From: Macrosoma leucophasiata
Lineage: Eukaryota; Arthropoda; Insecta; Lepidoptera; Hedylidae
Reading direction: 5' to 3'
DNA: 64,000 nucleotides
Assembly (NCBI GenBank): GCA_036365455.1
Contig: JAWQUS010000003.1
Location: forward strand, 4,980,001-5,044,000
A program made the translations under genes and the position numbers. The notes below the pieces were generated by a model, which saw only the letters and a list, made by a program, of their open reading frames with translations, ran no database searches and was not told where the DNA came from. The stretch's first letter is position 1. Every line of letters begins with the position of its first letter. Positions 20,828 through 31,575 of the stretch are shown piece after piece.

Positions 20828-20907
20828 ATAATAATGGCAACCCTTGAAACGTCTAACTGTTGGGCACGAGTTTCTCCCTTTTTTCTTTTTTGGGGGGAGG
20901 CCTGATT
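20828..20907 (-). repeat. H LINE 3' end fragment
   Basis: Matches 8053-8142, including ATAATAATGGCAACCC and TTTTTGGGGGGAGGCC. Confidence 0.5.
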
Positions 20908-21361
20908 TATGGTAAAGGTTATTGCATTATCCGAATGTTCTCTTCTTATTACAGGTGTTCTGAGGCAGTTTGTACACTTACATAATTTTATTATAACACT
21001 TTTCCATCAAATCTTAATATAGATACTTTCATTAATTCGGTGACCTTCTTCAGTCAGATTCAGTATTAACAAAAACAACGAGAGACGTCCTATGTAAAGG
21101 TACAATTTAAAATTCAATGACGTCAGAGCTGTGCCGCTGTGCGGTAGATTCAGGTTCAGGTCTGACGGATTAAAGTCAGGGGAATGTGTAATTTCAGGGA
21201 CCTTATGCTGTGCTCGAGGCATTTGCGCCGTTTGACCGTCTGCGGTTTCTTTAAATTTATGCAGTAAATACGTACATTTTGTATCCTGTACATTATGTGC
21301 GCGGTTTGCATATAGAACTCATATGGCGATACGTTGTACATCAAAGAGTAGTACGACACGG
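20908..21361. other. Unassigned
   Basis: Short open frames on the minus strand at 21007-21389 carry no motif I recognise. Confidence 0.3.
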
Positions 21362-21480
21362 GTTGGCCACTAACCCTTATCTCCACCAACTCGCATTGGA
21401 GCAGCGTGGTGGAGTTAGCTCCAGGCCTCCCCCCTAGAAGGGGAGAAACTCATGCCCAGCAGTGGGACGTATAGTAATAA
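21362..21480 (+). repeat. H LINE 3' end fragment
   Basis: GGTTGGCCACTAACCCTTAT to CAGCAGTGGGACGTATAGTA followed by an (ATAA)-rich tail. Variable 5' end, constant 3' end. Confidence 0.55.
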
Positions 21481-21499
21481 AATAATTATTACAGAGACA

Positions 21500-21925
21500 T
21501 TTTTTTATGTCATTAGGTTGACAGACAAGCAGACGGGCCACCTGATGGAAAGTGGTCACCGTCGCCTATGAACATTTGCAACACCCGGGGAGCTGCCAGT
21601 CCTAAAGAACTCTTTTGACGCCATTTTTGAAGAACCCCATATTGTAGCACCTAGGGAACACATCAGAGGGAAGTTCGTTCCACATTTTACACGTTCTGGG
21701 TAGGAACGAACGTGAGAACGGCAACGTTGAGCACTGCCATGTGTCGATGAGGGTGGCACTTCTCTCTTCGGCGGGTAGTACGGTGTAGGAGAACCAGGAG
21801 AAGAGACGGTGGCACCATGTCGAACAATTCAACAGAGCACTCACCATTGTAGAGACAGTACAACACGCACAGACTCCCAATGTCTCTGCGCAGGCTCAGA
21901 TGGTCGAGCCTGTCAGTAAGTCCTA
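21500..21925 (-). mobile_element. Lx LINE 3' end, longest copy
   Basis: Minus-strand coding sequence is open over about 90 codons (21880-21602) with FSRSFLPRTCKMWNELPSDV and FPRCYNMGFFKNGVKRVL. A stop and frame change then precede SPGVANVHRRR. The 3' UTR ends in an A-run (T-run 21501-21507). The upstream part carries further RT C-terminal sequence. Confidence 0.65.
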
Positions 21926-21929
21926 ATAG

Positions 21930-22455
21930 GCTAGGATCTCACTACAGAATCATTTCGTTCATCCAGATATGCCGCAAACCTCATTTTTAAGCATATTTAT
22001 AATCTAGAGAAAATATATCAACTAGTTTGCCTATCAAAATTATGCCGCAAGTATTTTTTTATAGTTGTTTTTTTCAATAGATTATCGTCCACTTCACGGC
22101 AATATGTATAATATAAAGGCTCTGAAAAATCACGGCTACCGTTGCGCATTTCGTTCCGCCCGATAACTTTTTACTTTTTACGTCCATGACGTACATGTAT
22201 TAATTATATTATTTATGTATCAAAATAAAGCTATTTTTTCTCATTATTATGATAAACGTGAGTCAAATTAAATCGGCCGCAAATAAGAGTTGCGGGCTGT
22301 TAAAGATAAAATAATTTAATTAAAAATACTTAACCAATTTTTGATAGGCAACCTAGTGGATATATATTTTCTAGATTATATGCGTAAAAATTAGGTTTGC
22401 ATCATATCTGGATGAGCAAAATGATTCTACAGTGGGATCCTAACCTATAACAACT
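21930..22455. mobile_element. E element with both long TIRs
   Basis: The left arm (about 21930-22060) and right arm (about 22320-22455) are inverse copies with roughly 80-85% identity. Both contain AATCATTTCGTTCATCCAGA-like and CTAGTTTGCCTATCAAAAT-like sequence. The roughly 260 bp centre is AT-rich without an ORF. Single arms occur at 10278 and 23479, and an interrupted copy at 26205. No clear target duplication. Confidence 0.6.
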
Positions 22456-22483
22456 ATCTCATTTTGAACTCTGGTTTTCTTTT

Positions 22484-23324
22484 AACATACATGTGAGCTG
22501 CATTCTTGTTTGCCATTTTCGTTACATTACACAAAATTCAAGATGTCGAAAGCACGTCATTAAATACAATAAAACCCATAGTTAAGCATAATGCGAGGCC
22601 TCTGGTAATCACTGATGTTGCCAAATAATGGAGTCGCCATTTGTATACATTGCCAGATCCAGCTTTAGAATTGTAGAGTATGTAAATATCATGGTAATAT
22701 ATACAAACAATGTTCACAGATGAGCCAAAACTGAAATGAGACAATATCTTTACACTAATATACCTATTTATAGCGTGATTCGGAATGTTTTTGTAATCTT
22801 AAATGCTTCTTTGACTTGATTTGAGGTTATGTGCTAGTTCGAATTAGTGTCTGCAAGATATGGTATGTCAAAATCTGTTGTAAGCAACTATAGCTACATT
22901 GACATATTTTAGAGAAGACACCGGGAACGAAAAGCCGGTGCCGTTTTTAAATAGATTTGACCGATTGATGTGAGATGTATAATAATACGTCAAAGTGTGG
23001 TAAATTGACTTCTTCATACTGTAACAGTGCTACCAAGGAGAGTGTTTTGTCTAAAGGCACCAGAAACAAACAGCCGGTTCCCTTTTTTAAATTGATTTAT
23101 GTGAGACGTTTCCACGTCACCTGTCATATTTATGACGAATTTAGAAGGAAAACTATCACGGCTAAAAAGACTCAACAACTTTAAGAGAAATAGTCGATCA
23201 ACCCTATATTGTGCCTGCCCCGACACGTACTTTGTACATCTCATACTTATCTTTTCGCTGCAGCATTAGAAATTGTAGAAGCGCGCATGGCCCAGCGGCT
23301 GGTGTAGATCGTAAGCTATCTAAT
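22484..23324. other. A fragment, then unassigned DNA with a direct duplication
   Basis: 22484-22530 is the A 3' end (GTGAGCTGCATTCTTGTTTG). Further on, CACCGGGAACGAAAAGCCGG (about 22920-22978) is repeated as CACCAGAAACAAACAGCCGG (about 23058-23109) with shared TTTTTAAATNGATTT context, so a segment of about 137 bp is tandemly duplicated. No gene identified. Confidence 0.4.
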
Positions 23325-23478
23325 CTTGAAAACATCCGACAGCGGGTTGGTCACTTACCCACCCACCTCCACCAATCCGCATTGAAGCAGCATGGTGGAG
23401 TAAGCTCCAGGCCTCCCCCCAAAAACGGGGAGAGACTCGTGCCCAGCAGTGGGACGTATAATCGGTTGCCATTATTAT
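23325..23478 (+). repeat. H LINE 3' end fragment
   Basis: CATCCGACAGCGGGTTGGTC to GCAGTGGGACGTATAATCGG and a GCCATTATTATTAT tail. Confidence 0.6.
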
Positions 23479-23525
23479 TATATCTGGATGAACGAAATGA
23501 TTTTGGAGTGGGAACCTAACCTATT
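23479..23525 (-). repeat. E element arm fragment
   Basis: ATCTGGATGAACGAAATGAT to GGGAACCTAACCTATTAAAC equals the E terminal arm in reverse. The neighbouring LINE inserted at its edge. Confidence 0.5.
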
Positions 23526-23534
23526 AAACTTACT

Positions 23535-25131
23535 GTATTAAACTCATTCGCTATCTCTTATGTTGACGACACAGAAGTGAGCGCCGTTATTAATGGCTTA
23601 CGTAGCAATTGCGCGATCGGATGGGATAATATCTCGGCAAAAATATTAAAAATGTCTGTTACATCCTTAACTCCTGCTATAACCCACATATGTAACTGTG
23701 CAATAGATTCAGGGGTATTTCCTAAAGCGTTCAAACGCGCTATAGTTCACCCGATTTACAAAGATGGGGCCCGCGAAGATGTCTCTAATTACCGGCCAAT
23801 ATCTGTCTTGAGCTCCTTATCTAAAATCTTAGAACGCATACTTAACACAACACTTACAAAGTTCTTATCCAAAAATAACCTAATAGCACAAAACCAATAC
23901 GGTTTTAGATCAGGCGTGTCGACAGAAGACGCTGTTTTGGACTTCACTAATACTATCGTAGATAAATTAGACAAACGCCTCAAATGCTATGGGGTCTTCC
24001 TAGATATGACCAAGGCCTTCGATACAATCTCAATTCCTAGACTAATTACAAAAATGGAGCATATGGGCATACGGGGAATTGCACTTAACATTTTCAAAGA
24101 TTTCCTGTGTGAAAGTGAACGGAGTCAATGTCTTAAAATCGACTCCATCATTAGCGATGAGGAAAACATTAATTACGGCTTACCACAAGGCAGCATTTTA
24201 TCGCCTACGCTCTTTCAAATATATATAAATGATTTGTGTCAATTGTCCCTCAGTCAATGTCACATGTTCACTTATGCTGATGACACTGCCCTGTTAACAT
24301 ATGACAGTGATTGGTTAAAAGCTAAATCACTAACTGAAAACTCATTACAAATAGTAACTAACTGGTTGTCCACTAATCTGTTAACCTTAAATGTGACGAA
24401 AACTAAAGTGATTCAGTTTTCGACAGCGAATGCACCTCCACCTCCTACCGGATCCAAAAATATTGTGGCACATATATGTCATAACAGCACATTATGCAAC
24501 TGCCCAGCTCTCGCTATAGTTCCGTTTGTAAAATACCTAGGCATTTATATAGATGAGAAATTGGATTGGCGAGAACACACAGACGTGTTTTGTGCTAGGA
24601 TAAGAAAATTAATATATATATTTAAGGAAATTCGACATTCCGCAGACTTTGATTATGTATACATTGTTAATGGTCTATCGTTCCCTGTGCGAGGCAGTAA
24701 TCACGTACTGCATACCAGTGTGGGGAGGAAATTTTAAGACTGTGATACTGAAAGTGGAACGAGCTCAACGAGCAGTCCTCAAAGTAGCTCTCTCTCGGAA
24801 GAGGGATCATTGCACTGCTCAGCTCTACTCAGAGACGAAAGTACTCACAGTCAGACAACTATACATCCTTCCCACGATTCTACGACGCCACTCCAAGATG
24901 CCCTTACGTGGTAAAATTACATGTCGTAGGCCCGGTTTTCCGGTCTGTGCCGCAATACCTACCAGAACTGCACTAGCACGTAGACACTTTGATGCAAGCT
25001 CACGCATATACAATAAAGTTCACAAAAAGTTATCTATATATAAGCTCAACTTACATGAAGTAAAGCATCGTTTAAAACCATGGCTCCAAACTTTCACATA
25101 TGATGAGACAGAGCAAATTTTAACACAATAA
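23535..25131 (+). pseudogene. LINE reverse transcriptase, 5'-truncated with one frameshift
   Basis: The first frame is open from the 5' junction to 24737 and the second continues to a TAA at 25129-25131. The switch lies near 24650-24680, where the protein passes from FKEIRHSADFDYVY to RSLCEAVITYCIPVWGG. RT motifs in order: GWDNISAKILK (finger region), NYRPISVLSSLSKILERIL, QYGFRSGVSTEDAV, FLDMTKAFDTI with the first catalytic aspartate (about 23996-24022), LPQGSILSPTLF (about 24180), YADD (24273-24284), then the thumb region and a C-terminal tail. This is a CR1/Jockey-superfamily RT; the exact clade is not settled. The endonuclease domain and ORF1 are missing through 5' truncation, so the copy is dead despite its good palm domain. 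Confidence 0.8.
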
Positions 25132-25164
25132 CTTCAACTCATACCACCACAAAATCTCTCGAAT

Positions 25165-25181
25165 ACACACACCCACACACA

Positions 25182-25262
<81 letters not shown>

Positions 25263-25284
25263 ACACACACACATACACACACAC
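25165..25284. repeat. (CA)n microsatellite
   Basis: About 120 bp of CA dinucleotides with a few CCCACA and CATACA interruptions, inside the 3' UTR of the LINE above. The cysteine-valine open frame on the minus strand is an artefact of this repeat. Confidence 0.9.
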
Positions 25285-25689
25285 TCGCATACAACTACAT
25301 TACAACTTATTAATAGTATGTAGTTGATGTAAAAATAGCATGTAAAAAACAAGCACTTACTTCTCGTTATATGTTCGCTTAAGATTTCCTTATTTTACTG
25401 TTATTAATTTTTTTGTATTCTTATATTCTATTTGGTTTATTTTATGTTTCATTTCTTTTAAAATGATATACTTGTCAATTTTTTTACTGTGTCATACAAT
25501 GGGAGAGGGCGCTGACTTGTGTAACACAGGTTTACCACCTAGCACACGAGTCAGAGACTTTCACATAAAATGTATCTCTTTTTACGAAATAAAGAAAAAA
25601 AAAAACTTACCAAATCTTTTTTCGTGTACCTTTTGTTAGATGTTTAATTAATAATACCTACTTAAATTGTTATTTTGTTAATTATAATG

Positions 25690-25880
25690 TGTATTCGACG
25701 GATGATTTGCTGCCTTTATTTGTGTCACAGAATCGGCCTCAATGGAAGACCAGCGCAGCAGCTTTATGCTGAATTGGGGACCATTTTGTAACAACAATTT
25801 GTAATTTACAAAATGTCTTACTTATGATTATTTTAGCTCTAAGTTGTTGTTGCAAATAAAGTATTATCCTATTATATTCT
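25690..25880 (+). repeat. Probable LINE 3' end
   Basis: GGCCTCAATGGAAGACCAGC near 25737 and the end TTAGCTCTAAGTTGTTGTTG-CAAATAAAG with a TATT-rich tail resemble lepidopteran LINE 3' termini that I recall. No ORF is preserved. Medium-low certainty. Confidence 0.4.
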
Positions 25881-26204
25881 AATAACTTTCCCAACGTTAA
25901 TTGTACGATCATTGTACGAAATTCACGACATGAAATGATTTGTATACTTAACTAAATGTTATTTGAGTTTCTAACAAAACAAATGACATTAGAACGTGGC
26001 ATGTAATATATCTATTTGGTTTTCCGGTTCCTTAAAGAATTAGAAAGATTACACTATCTAATCTTAGTTGCTGTATCAATCATTTCGTTTGTCTAACAGA
26101 GACAACATCTTCACTTATTTACACCGTGTATGTAGGTACGTCATAAAGATCACGAGTTAATATTGCATCTGCTCTATAGTCATCTGTATCTAACAAAAGG
26201 TTGG
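25881..26204. other. Unassigned
   Basis: No supported feature. Confidence 0.3.
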
Positions 26205-26608
26205 GGTCCCACTTGGAATTATTTCGTTCATCCAGATATGCTGCAAACCTAATTTATTCGTTTATTTATGATAAGCTGTGCCCGCGACTTCGTCTACGTG
26301 AGAAAAAAATGATTGTTCAGTATCTATCTACCCGGACGAAGTCGTGGGCGCAGCTAATATAAAAGTAGCCTAAGTTACTCCTTATCACATCAGCTATCTG
26401 CCAGTGAAAGTCCCGTCAAAAAGAGCCGTTCCCAAGATTAGCCCCGCCAAACAGACAGACAGACAGAGAAAAATAGTAAAAAATGTTGTTTTGGTATATA
26501 CATATGCATTTAGTAAAGAGCGGTTGTTTTAATATTACAAACAGACACTCCAATTTCTTTATTTGTGTAGATCTATAGAATATATCTACTAGGTTGCCTA
26601 TCAAAATA
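26205..26608 (+). mobile_element. E arm interrupted by a K element
   Basis: The outer parts (26205-26262: TGGGGTCCCACTTGG to GCAAACCTAATTT; 26573-26608: AATATATCTACTAGGTTGCC) are contiguous in other E copies. The 300 bp between them is K2. Confidence 0.55.
26272..26572 (-). mobile_element. K2: compact copy of the K1 element
   Basis: The left edge AAGCTGTGCCCGCGACTTCG and an inverse copy at about 26332-26360 (ACGAAGTCGTGGGCGCAGCT) form a foldback end. A single GTAGCCTAAGTTACTCCTTA unit and the (CAGA)n right end follow. The orientation is opposite to K1. Confidence 0.6.
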
Positions 26609-26690
26609 TGGCACCACCGCATTACCTATGCGATGGTGCCTACGCCCTCGAGCTCCGGCACTGTAACTCTATCATCAGTATATGTGAGAG
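26609..26690. repeat. A 5' fragments, head to head
   Basis: GGCACCACCGCATTACCTAT is followed by its near inverse GCGATGGTGCCTACG and by CTCGAGCTCCGGCACTG...ATCATCAGT. It is a rearranged A 5' end. Confidence 0.4.
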
Positions 26691-27939
26691 AGTTTCTCAC
26701 AAGAGAGAGTTCATATGCCTTGTCTAGTAAGTATTAAGGAACGGCCGTTGGTTGGAGGCGTTGACCGGAACTTGGAGGAAATCTAGAAACACGCAAATAG
26801 GTTCGTGTCTCTTTGAAATTACTTTCTTTATACCATTCATAATAAGTTACGAAACAGCCGGTTGGTTTCCAATAGAACGCATTTTTTGAGGTATAAGTTA
26901 AATTTCCTTTTCATATCGATTGTGAATGAACGTTCGAGATACAAAAGCGTTAGTTTTATTTGCGAGAAATAAGAATAGCGACTAAGTTCGAGACGGACAT
27001 CTGTTAAAATATTTATTCTTTATGCTAGCAAAAAACCATCTGTTTTGGCTCAAATATGAACGAAATATTTTCAGTGGTTATTATGTCTTCGCGCCTCTAC
27101 CACTGAAGCTCTACCACCAATGTAGGACCATGAAATGATGAGTAATCAAATTTTAGTCCATATGTTATTGAAAACATCATCAAGTTCATTGCAGTTTAGA
27201 CGTTAATATCTGTTCAATTATTTATTGTTTTTGGCCTATCCGGGTAGCAGAAAACCGTCTGTTTTGGCACAAATTTAGTGCGTGGGCTCGTGAAAAACGT
27301 CCTGTCGGTGGATCACGATTTATTGTTCCTGTTACAATTTTGCGGACTGAGTACTCAATCGATATTTTGTGCTATTGGTGACGTATGCATTCTAAACAAT
27401 GTTGGCTCAAGATGGCCTATTCATCAGGTGCGATGCAAAGATTTGGAAGATTTGATCGGTCCTGAACCAAGATTGTGGGGTCAATGGGGGATTTGCATGA
27501 GGTGTGACGTTATAATGCGAACTGCCGAATGCCGTGTGAGGCCAGTGGTTTTTTTAGACCCCGGTGATTCTTTTAAGTTTTTTATGTTTTTAAATCTTTT
27601 ATTATAATTTAGTACAACGGGTTGGAAGTGCTAGTGTTCCGGAAGTGTCGACAGAAGTGACAACTTGAATATTAACGTTTTGCATTATTGTTTATTCTCC
27701 CTCCGCCTTACGCATTTTCGATTAGGTCACGTGTCCTGACGCGAGTTTAACGTTTTTTACCCATCACAAAAAGTGCACAACGTCGCTAAAGGAGTTTTTA
27801 CTTACCTACCTACTTAGATACTAGGTACCTATATACTTGTATACCTACTTATTAGATTAGTGGTGGTCTAAATGCAATTCACGGCAGCATTTTTATTCCT
27901 TCAAATGCTATCAATCGGCCTTTTGTTTAAAATTCTCGT
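26691..27939. other. Unassigned, partly duplicated
   Basis: AACCATCTGTTTTGGCTCAAAT (about 27036) recurs as AACCGTCTGTTTTGGCACAAAT (about 27253), each after a similar TATTTATT stretch, so a duplication of about 210 bp is present. A 109-codon open frame at 27278-27607 has no ATG start and no recognisable domain. Confidence 0.35.
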
Positions 27940-28222
27940 GTCACAAGGCTTGTAACAATACTCCTCCAAAACGGCTGGACCGATCATCATAAAATTTTGT
28001 ACTTATGTACATATTTGGTAGGTATGGGAATCGGTTTTAGTATATTTTTTGTACTATTTATTTTTCGCAATAACACATGCGAGTTTTCTTTAATTTCTAA
28101 AGTCTATGTTTTACATTCCTAAATGGTAAAAGTGATCCCCACCAATATTTTTTTCAAATTTTTAATCAATTTTTTTTTGTATCTCAAAGGCGATACCTAG
28201 TTTTGTCGGGGCAGCTAGTTAA
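27940..28222 (-). repeat. K-type repeat with a G tail fragment
   Basis: The minus strand begins AACTAGCTGCCCCGACAAAAC and ends TTGTGACACGAGAATTTT, the usual ends of this class. TTTTCGCAATAACACATGCG at about 28066 is the G 3' tail in reverse. Confidence 0.55.
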
Positions 28223-28224
28223 AA

Positions 28225-28379
28225 TAGGGATGTGACTTAGCTGGCAAAAACTCGATTTTTATATTAATCGATTATTTAATAAGCTAGAATAATCGATTTT
28301 CAATAATCCATTTATTACATTAATAATAAGCGATTATTAATCGATTTTTTAAATAATCGATAATTTTTTCACATCTCTA
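28225..28379. mobile_element. 155 bp hAT-like MITE
   Basis: TIRs TAGGGATGTGAC and TTCACATCTCTA (inverse TAGAGATGTGAA). The flanks are AGTTAAAA (28217-28224) and AGTTAAAG (28380-28387), an 8 bp duplication with one mismatch. The interior is a palindromic series of AATCGATTATT. An 8 bp duplication supports the hAT superfamily. It landed at the end of a K repeat. Confidence 0.7.
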
Positions 28380-28672
28380 AGTTAAAGTAAATTAAACTAT
28401 GTTAATCTACTCTCACACACTCGCCACGTATTTTCGGACGAAACTGTCACCGGGCATATCACACCAGTCCACAGTTCCACGCTAACAAAAACAATGTTAG
28501 CAACATGTAACATAATGAATTATACATTTTTTCGCGCGTTATTTGACATTGTTGTGATATTTTCGTTCGGTTGTCAGCGGCGGCGATTTGGCAACTTTTC
28601 AACGGGTTTTTAGACGCTTAAAGTAGGGGTGCCATATTTTATGCTTTTGATTATTATTTCCCTTGTCGACTG

Positions 28673-28962
28673 GTTTTTATTTTATTTAATGAAAGTGGCA
28701 AACAAGCTTGCAGTTCATATTGATGTTAAGTGATGACTGCAGCCTATAGAGACCCACACAAAGACCAGAAACCTCAAAATGCAGATGTGTTACCATTCCT
28801 GAGGCCTAAGGTGTTATGCCTCTGTGCCGGAAATTACAGGGCCGTACATTACCACTGGAACAAGATAGTGCTGAACACTACCATTTAGCGGCAAGTAGGT
28901 ATATTAGGTAATGCGGCGGTGCCTACGCCCGCGAGCTCCTTCACTGGAGCTCTACCACCAGT
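28673..28962 (-). mobile_element. A retroposon, near full length
   Basis: T-rich start, TTTAATGAAAGTGGCAAACA to GAGCTCTACCACCAGT. Its 5' end faces the old A copy that starts at 28981. Confidence 0.65.
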
Positions 28963-28980
28963 GTTGGTAAAGTTCCAAGT

Positions 28981-29213
28981 GTAGGAGCTCGAGGGTATAG
29001 GCACCACCGTATTACCTAATCTGGTAGTGATAATGGATGGTAATGTATGGCCCTGTAATAGCTATCACAGTGATAAAAAATCTTAGGTCCTAGGGTGGCA
29101 ACGCATTTGCATTTTGACCTCTAGTATTTTGTGTAGATGTCTGTAGGCTGCAGTCATCATTTAACATTATGTAAACTGTATGATTTTTGCCACCTTCGTT
29201 ACGTAAATAAAAA
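28981..29213 (+). mobile_element. A retroposon, old subfamily
   Basis: GTAGGAGCTCGAGGGTATAG to CGTTACGTAAATAAAAATG. With the previous copy it makes an inverted pair of over 500 bp with an 18 bp spacer. Confidence 0.6.
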
Positions 29214-29918
29214 TGTAGATACCTACTCGGACCAATACCTTTGTCGAAATTCTTAACATTAACTAAAAACAATTATTATTTGATACTTCTTATAAATCTT
29301 GATTTGTTTCCCAACAATATATAAAAACTATTAAAAACGAACAATAACATTAAGTCAAAATGAGACTTGTCGTTAAAAACAAAAGAGGAAAAATAAAAAA
29401 AAAACAAATCAATATATCTATTAATACATACGAGTAGGTACCACGTTTGTATGCGACTGTCCTTTTAAATTATTTATGACCGGTCCTTTGGGACTAAGAC
29501 GTTTTTAGATTACGGTCGAATGGACCACGGTCCATTCTTTTTGGTTCGTTCAGACTAAGTAGGTACCCATTTCAATCTTTTTAACAGGTATTTAAACAAG
29601 GATCAAATGTTCAGCGCCAATGCGGTGTGTATTAGCGCTACTGTTGATCAAAATATTGGGGTTAAAATGGGACAAGGGATGATCAGATAATCACATTAAT
29701 AATGTCAATCGAAAGAGAATGCAAATAAGATGTCACCAGGGCTACATAACACGCTAACAATTATTATTAACAACAATTACAATAACCTAAACGTTTTTTG
29801 AAAAAAAATATTTAGGTCTATCCATTTTGAATGGGAATGTAAACCTATCGGCTTGGCATGATTTGTTCTTTTGTAGGTATACCTATACGACCTTTTAACA
29901 AACAAAATAAACAGGGAT
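29214..29918. other. Unassigned AT-rich
   Basis: Nothing recognised. Confidence 0.3.
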
Positions 29919-30254
29919 TTTTTTTATATTTATAATGGCATCACTATTACGCATATTGCCAGTGTCAAGTAAAACGATATTTCGTATTCGTCAGAATCAG
30001 TCAGTCAATACCATGTCATATACTATGTCAGTCAAGTGAGTCACAGTCAGTAATTCGAGTAAAGCGATGGCTACTTTACCAGAACATTTTACAATTAAGT
30101 TTTGGAGGCAAACTGAAAGGCCGTGTTTTCGCACTGTTATTCTATTTCACTATACACGGGTACTGTAATAAACCTATATCAAACAAAATGCCACCCACTA
30201 TATTTAATATAACTCAAAAATACACCAAGAAAACGAAATAAAATAAGAGCACCA
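29919..30254 (-). repeat. J repeat, copy 2
   Basis: Matches 9349-9683 over its length (CTATTACGCATATTGCCAGT to AAACGAAATAAAATAAGAGC), T-run at 29919-29927. Confidence 0.55.
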
Positions 30255-31409
30255 CACCACAGACACCAGTGTCGTTCTACGACATATAATTTTGGCATAT
30301 TTAAAAGCTTCTCGAAATTTCTTTGTGAACAAAAATTATACGCCTATAAAGTCGCAGGATACACTCAAACTCAAAAATGAATTCAAACTCTTAAATTTAT
30401 ATAATCACTCGGAAATAGTAGTAATAAAGCGAAGAACAACAAGAATACTTAATAATTAAAAAAGGTATCAACAGAATGTTCTAGACTCTCTTTTACAAAC
30501 GGCAAGAGGTACACACGAGGTACACATAATACAATTTTATCGTAACGCATGGTCCCCCTCTATCTATTTTCGGACGACATTGCTCTTGGTGTAACACAAG
30601 GACAGTTTGAGCATGCATCAAATGATTTGGGTGTCAGGGGCCGCCGACGGATGGAATACACCCAGCTCCTTGATTGAGGATTTTTCCATTGTATTCCTGT
30701 CCGTTGACTTACGTTAGTATTATTACATATTCTCTGCTTACGTATTACCAAGTTTTTATGTACCTACTTCTAATGTGGGGTTTGGGATTTGCACTTTTGT
30801 CCAATTCAATTACCATATACGTACGTACAGATGCATTCGAGAACGCGAAAGATGCGCGTTCACTGCAAAAGCGAATGACCAAACTATTGTAGGTATTACA
30901 CAGTAATTGAAGAAATATTTTTTGTCGCACGACTAGGTAAACAAGTGAAAGACATTGTCTTATTTTGATAAATACGACGTTCAAAAAATATCGTATGTAA
31001 TATGTATAGAATATTTCGAGATATTATGTATTAGTGAGATTTATAGGTGGGCGTCCTGCAACTAGACGTTTTTTTTCTCCTTAATTCCTTCTTTTAATCT
31101 TTAGGATCGTGGAAATTATATAATGAATTCAAAATATAACGCTAACATAACCCAAAACAAGTATAATAAACTGAAATAGCCTCCGGTCCCAATCAGAGCA
31201 CATGCCAATAAAAAAATAAAAAAATGTTTTTATTTTTATCCTCATTATCTTTTTCGATATTGTTATTCAGTATTCTCTCCTCATGTTCGGTTATTTTTAT
31301 ACTCTACACTTGTGTATAGCCGCGGTGTTTTATGGTGAGAAGTTAAGTTTACTTAGAACTGTAAAGTGTTTTGACGTGGTTTTGACAGTTCTAAGCGTAC
31401 TTCGCTAAA
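30255..31409. other. Unassigned
   Basis: 31340-31405 (CTTAGAACTGTAAAGTG...TTTTGACAGTTCTAAGCGTA) resembles the interior of the MITE at 37033. ATTACATATTCTCTGCTTACG at about 30722 resembles the end of repeat N. No gene seen. Confidence 0.3.
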
Positions 31410-31411
31410 AG

Positions 31412-31575
31412 TTTTTTTTTGATGTAATGGAAGTGGCAAACAAGCATGCAGTTGACATTGATGTTAAGTAAAGTGGCTGTAGTCATCACTTAACATCAAT
31501 GTGAACTGCAAGCTAGTTTGCCACTTACACAACATAAAAAAAAAAGTGATGACTGCAGCCTATAGCCATCCACAA
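31412..31575 (-). mobile_element. A copy with a truncated A copy inserted in it
   Basis: The outer minus-strand copy runs from the T-run at 31412 to ATGTTAAG and resumes at about 31544 with AGTGATGACTGCAGCC. Between them (about 31470-31543) is a plus-strand, 5'-truncated A copy (GGCTGTAGTCATCACTTAAC to CAACATAAAAAAAAA). AAGT is on both sides. Confidence 0.65.

Larger units (their letters stand above)
23534..25602 (+). mobile_element. 5'-truncated LINE with poly(A) tail and target duplication
   Basis: A 2.07 kb insertion that begins inside the RT coding region. It ends with AAATAAAGAAAAAAAAAA at about 25587-25602. AAACTTAC flanks it on both sides (23526-23533 and 25603-25610), an 8 bp or longer target duplication that merges into the A-tail. 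The 3' UTR of about 470 bp includes the (CA)n tract at 25165-25284. Long open frame and intact duplication indicate a young copy. Confidence 0.8.

Noticed and set aside
25134..25352. Cys-Val-rich 72-codon frame
   Set aside because: It is the complement of the (CA)n microsatellite in a LINE 3' UTR.
27278..27607. 109-codon frame
   Set aside because: Starts at GTG, has no recognised domain and lies in duplicated AT-rich DNA. Left as unsupported.
9349..30254. J copies as the two LTRs of one long retrotransposon
   Set aside because: They are in the same orientation but 20.6 kb apart. There is no gag-pol coding sequence between them, no TG...CA ends and no primer binding site.
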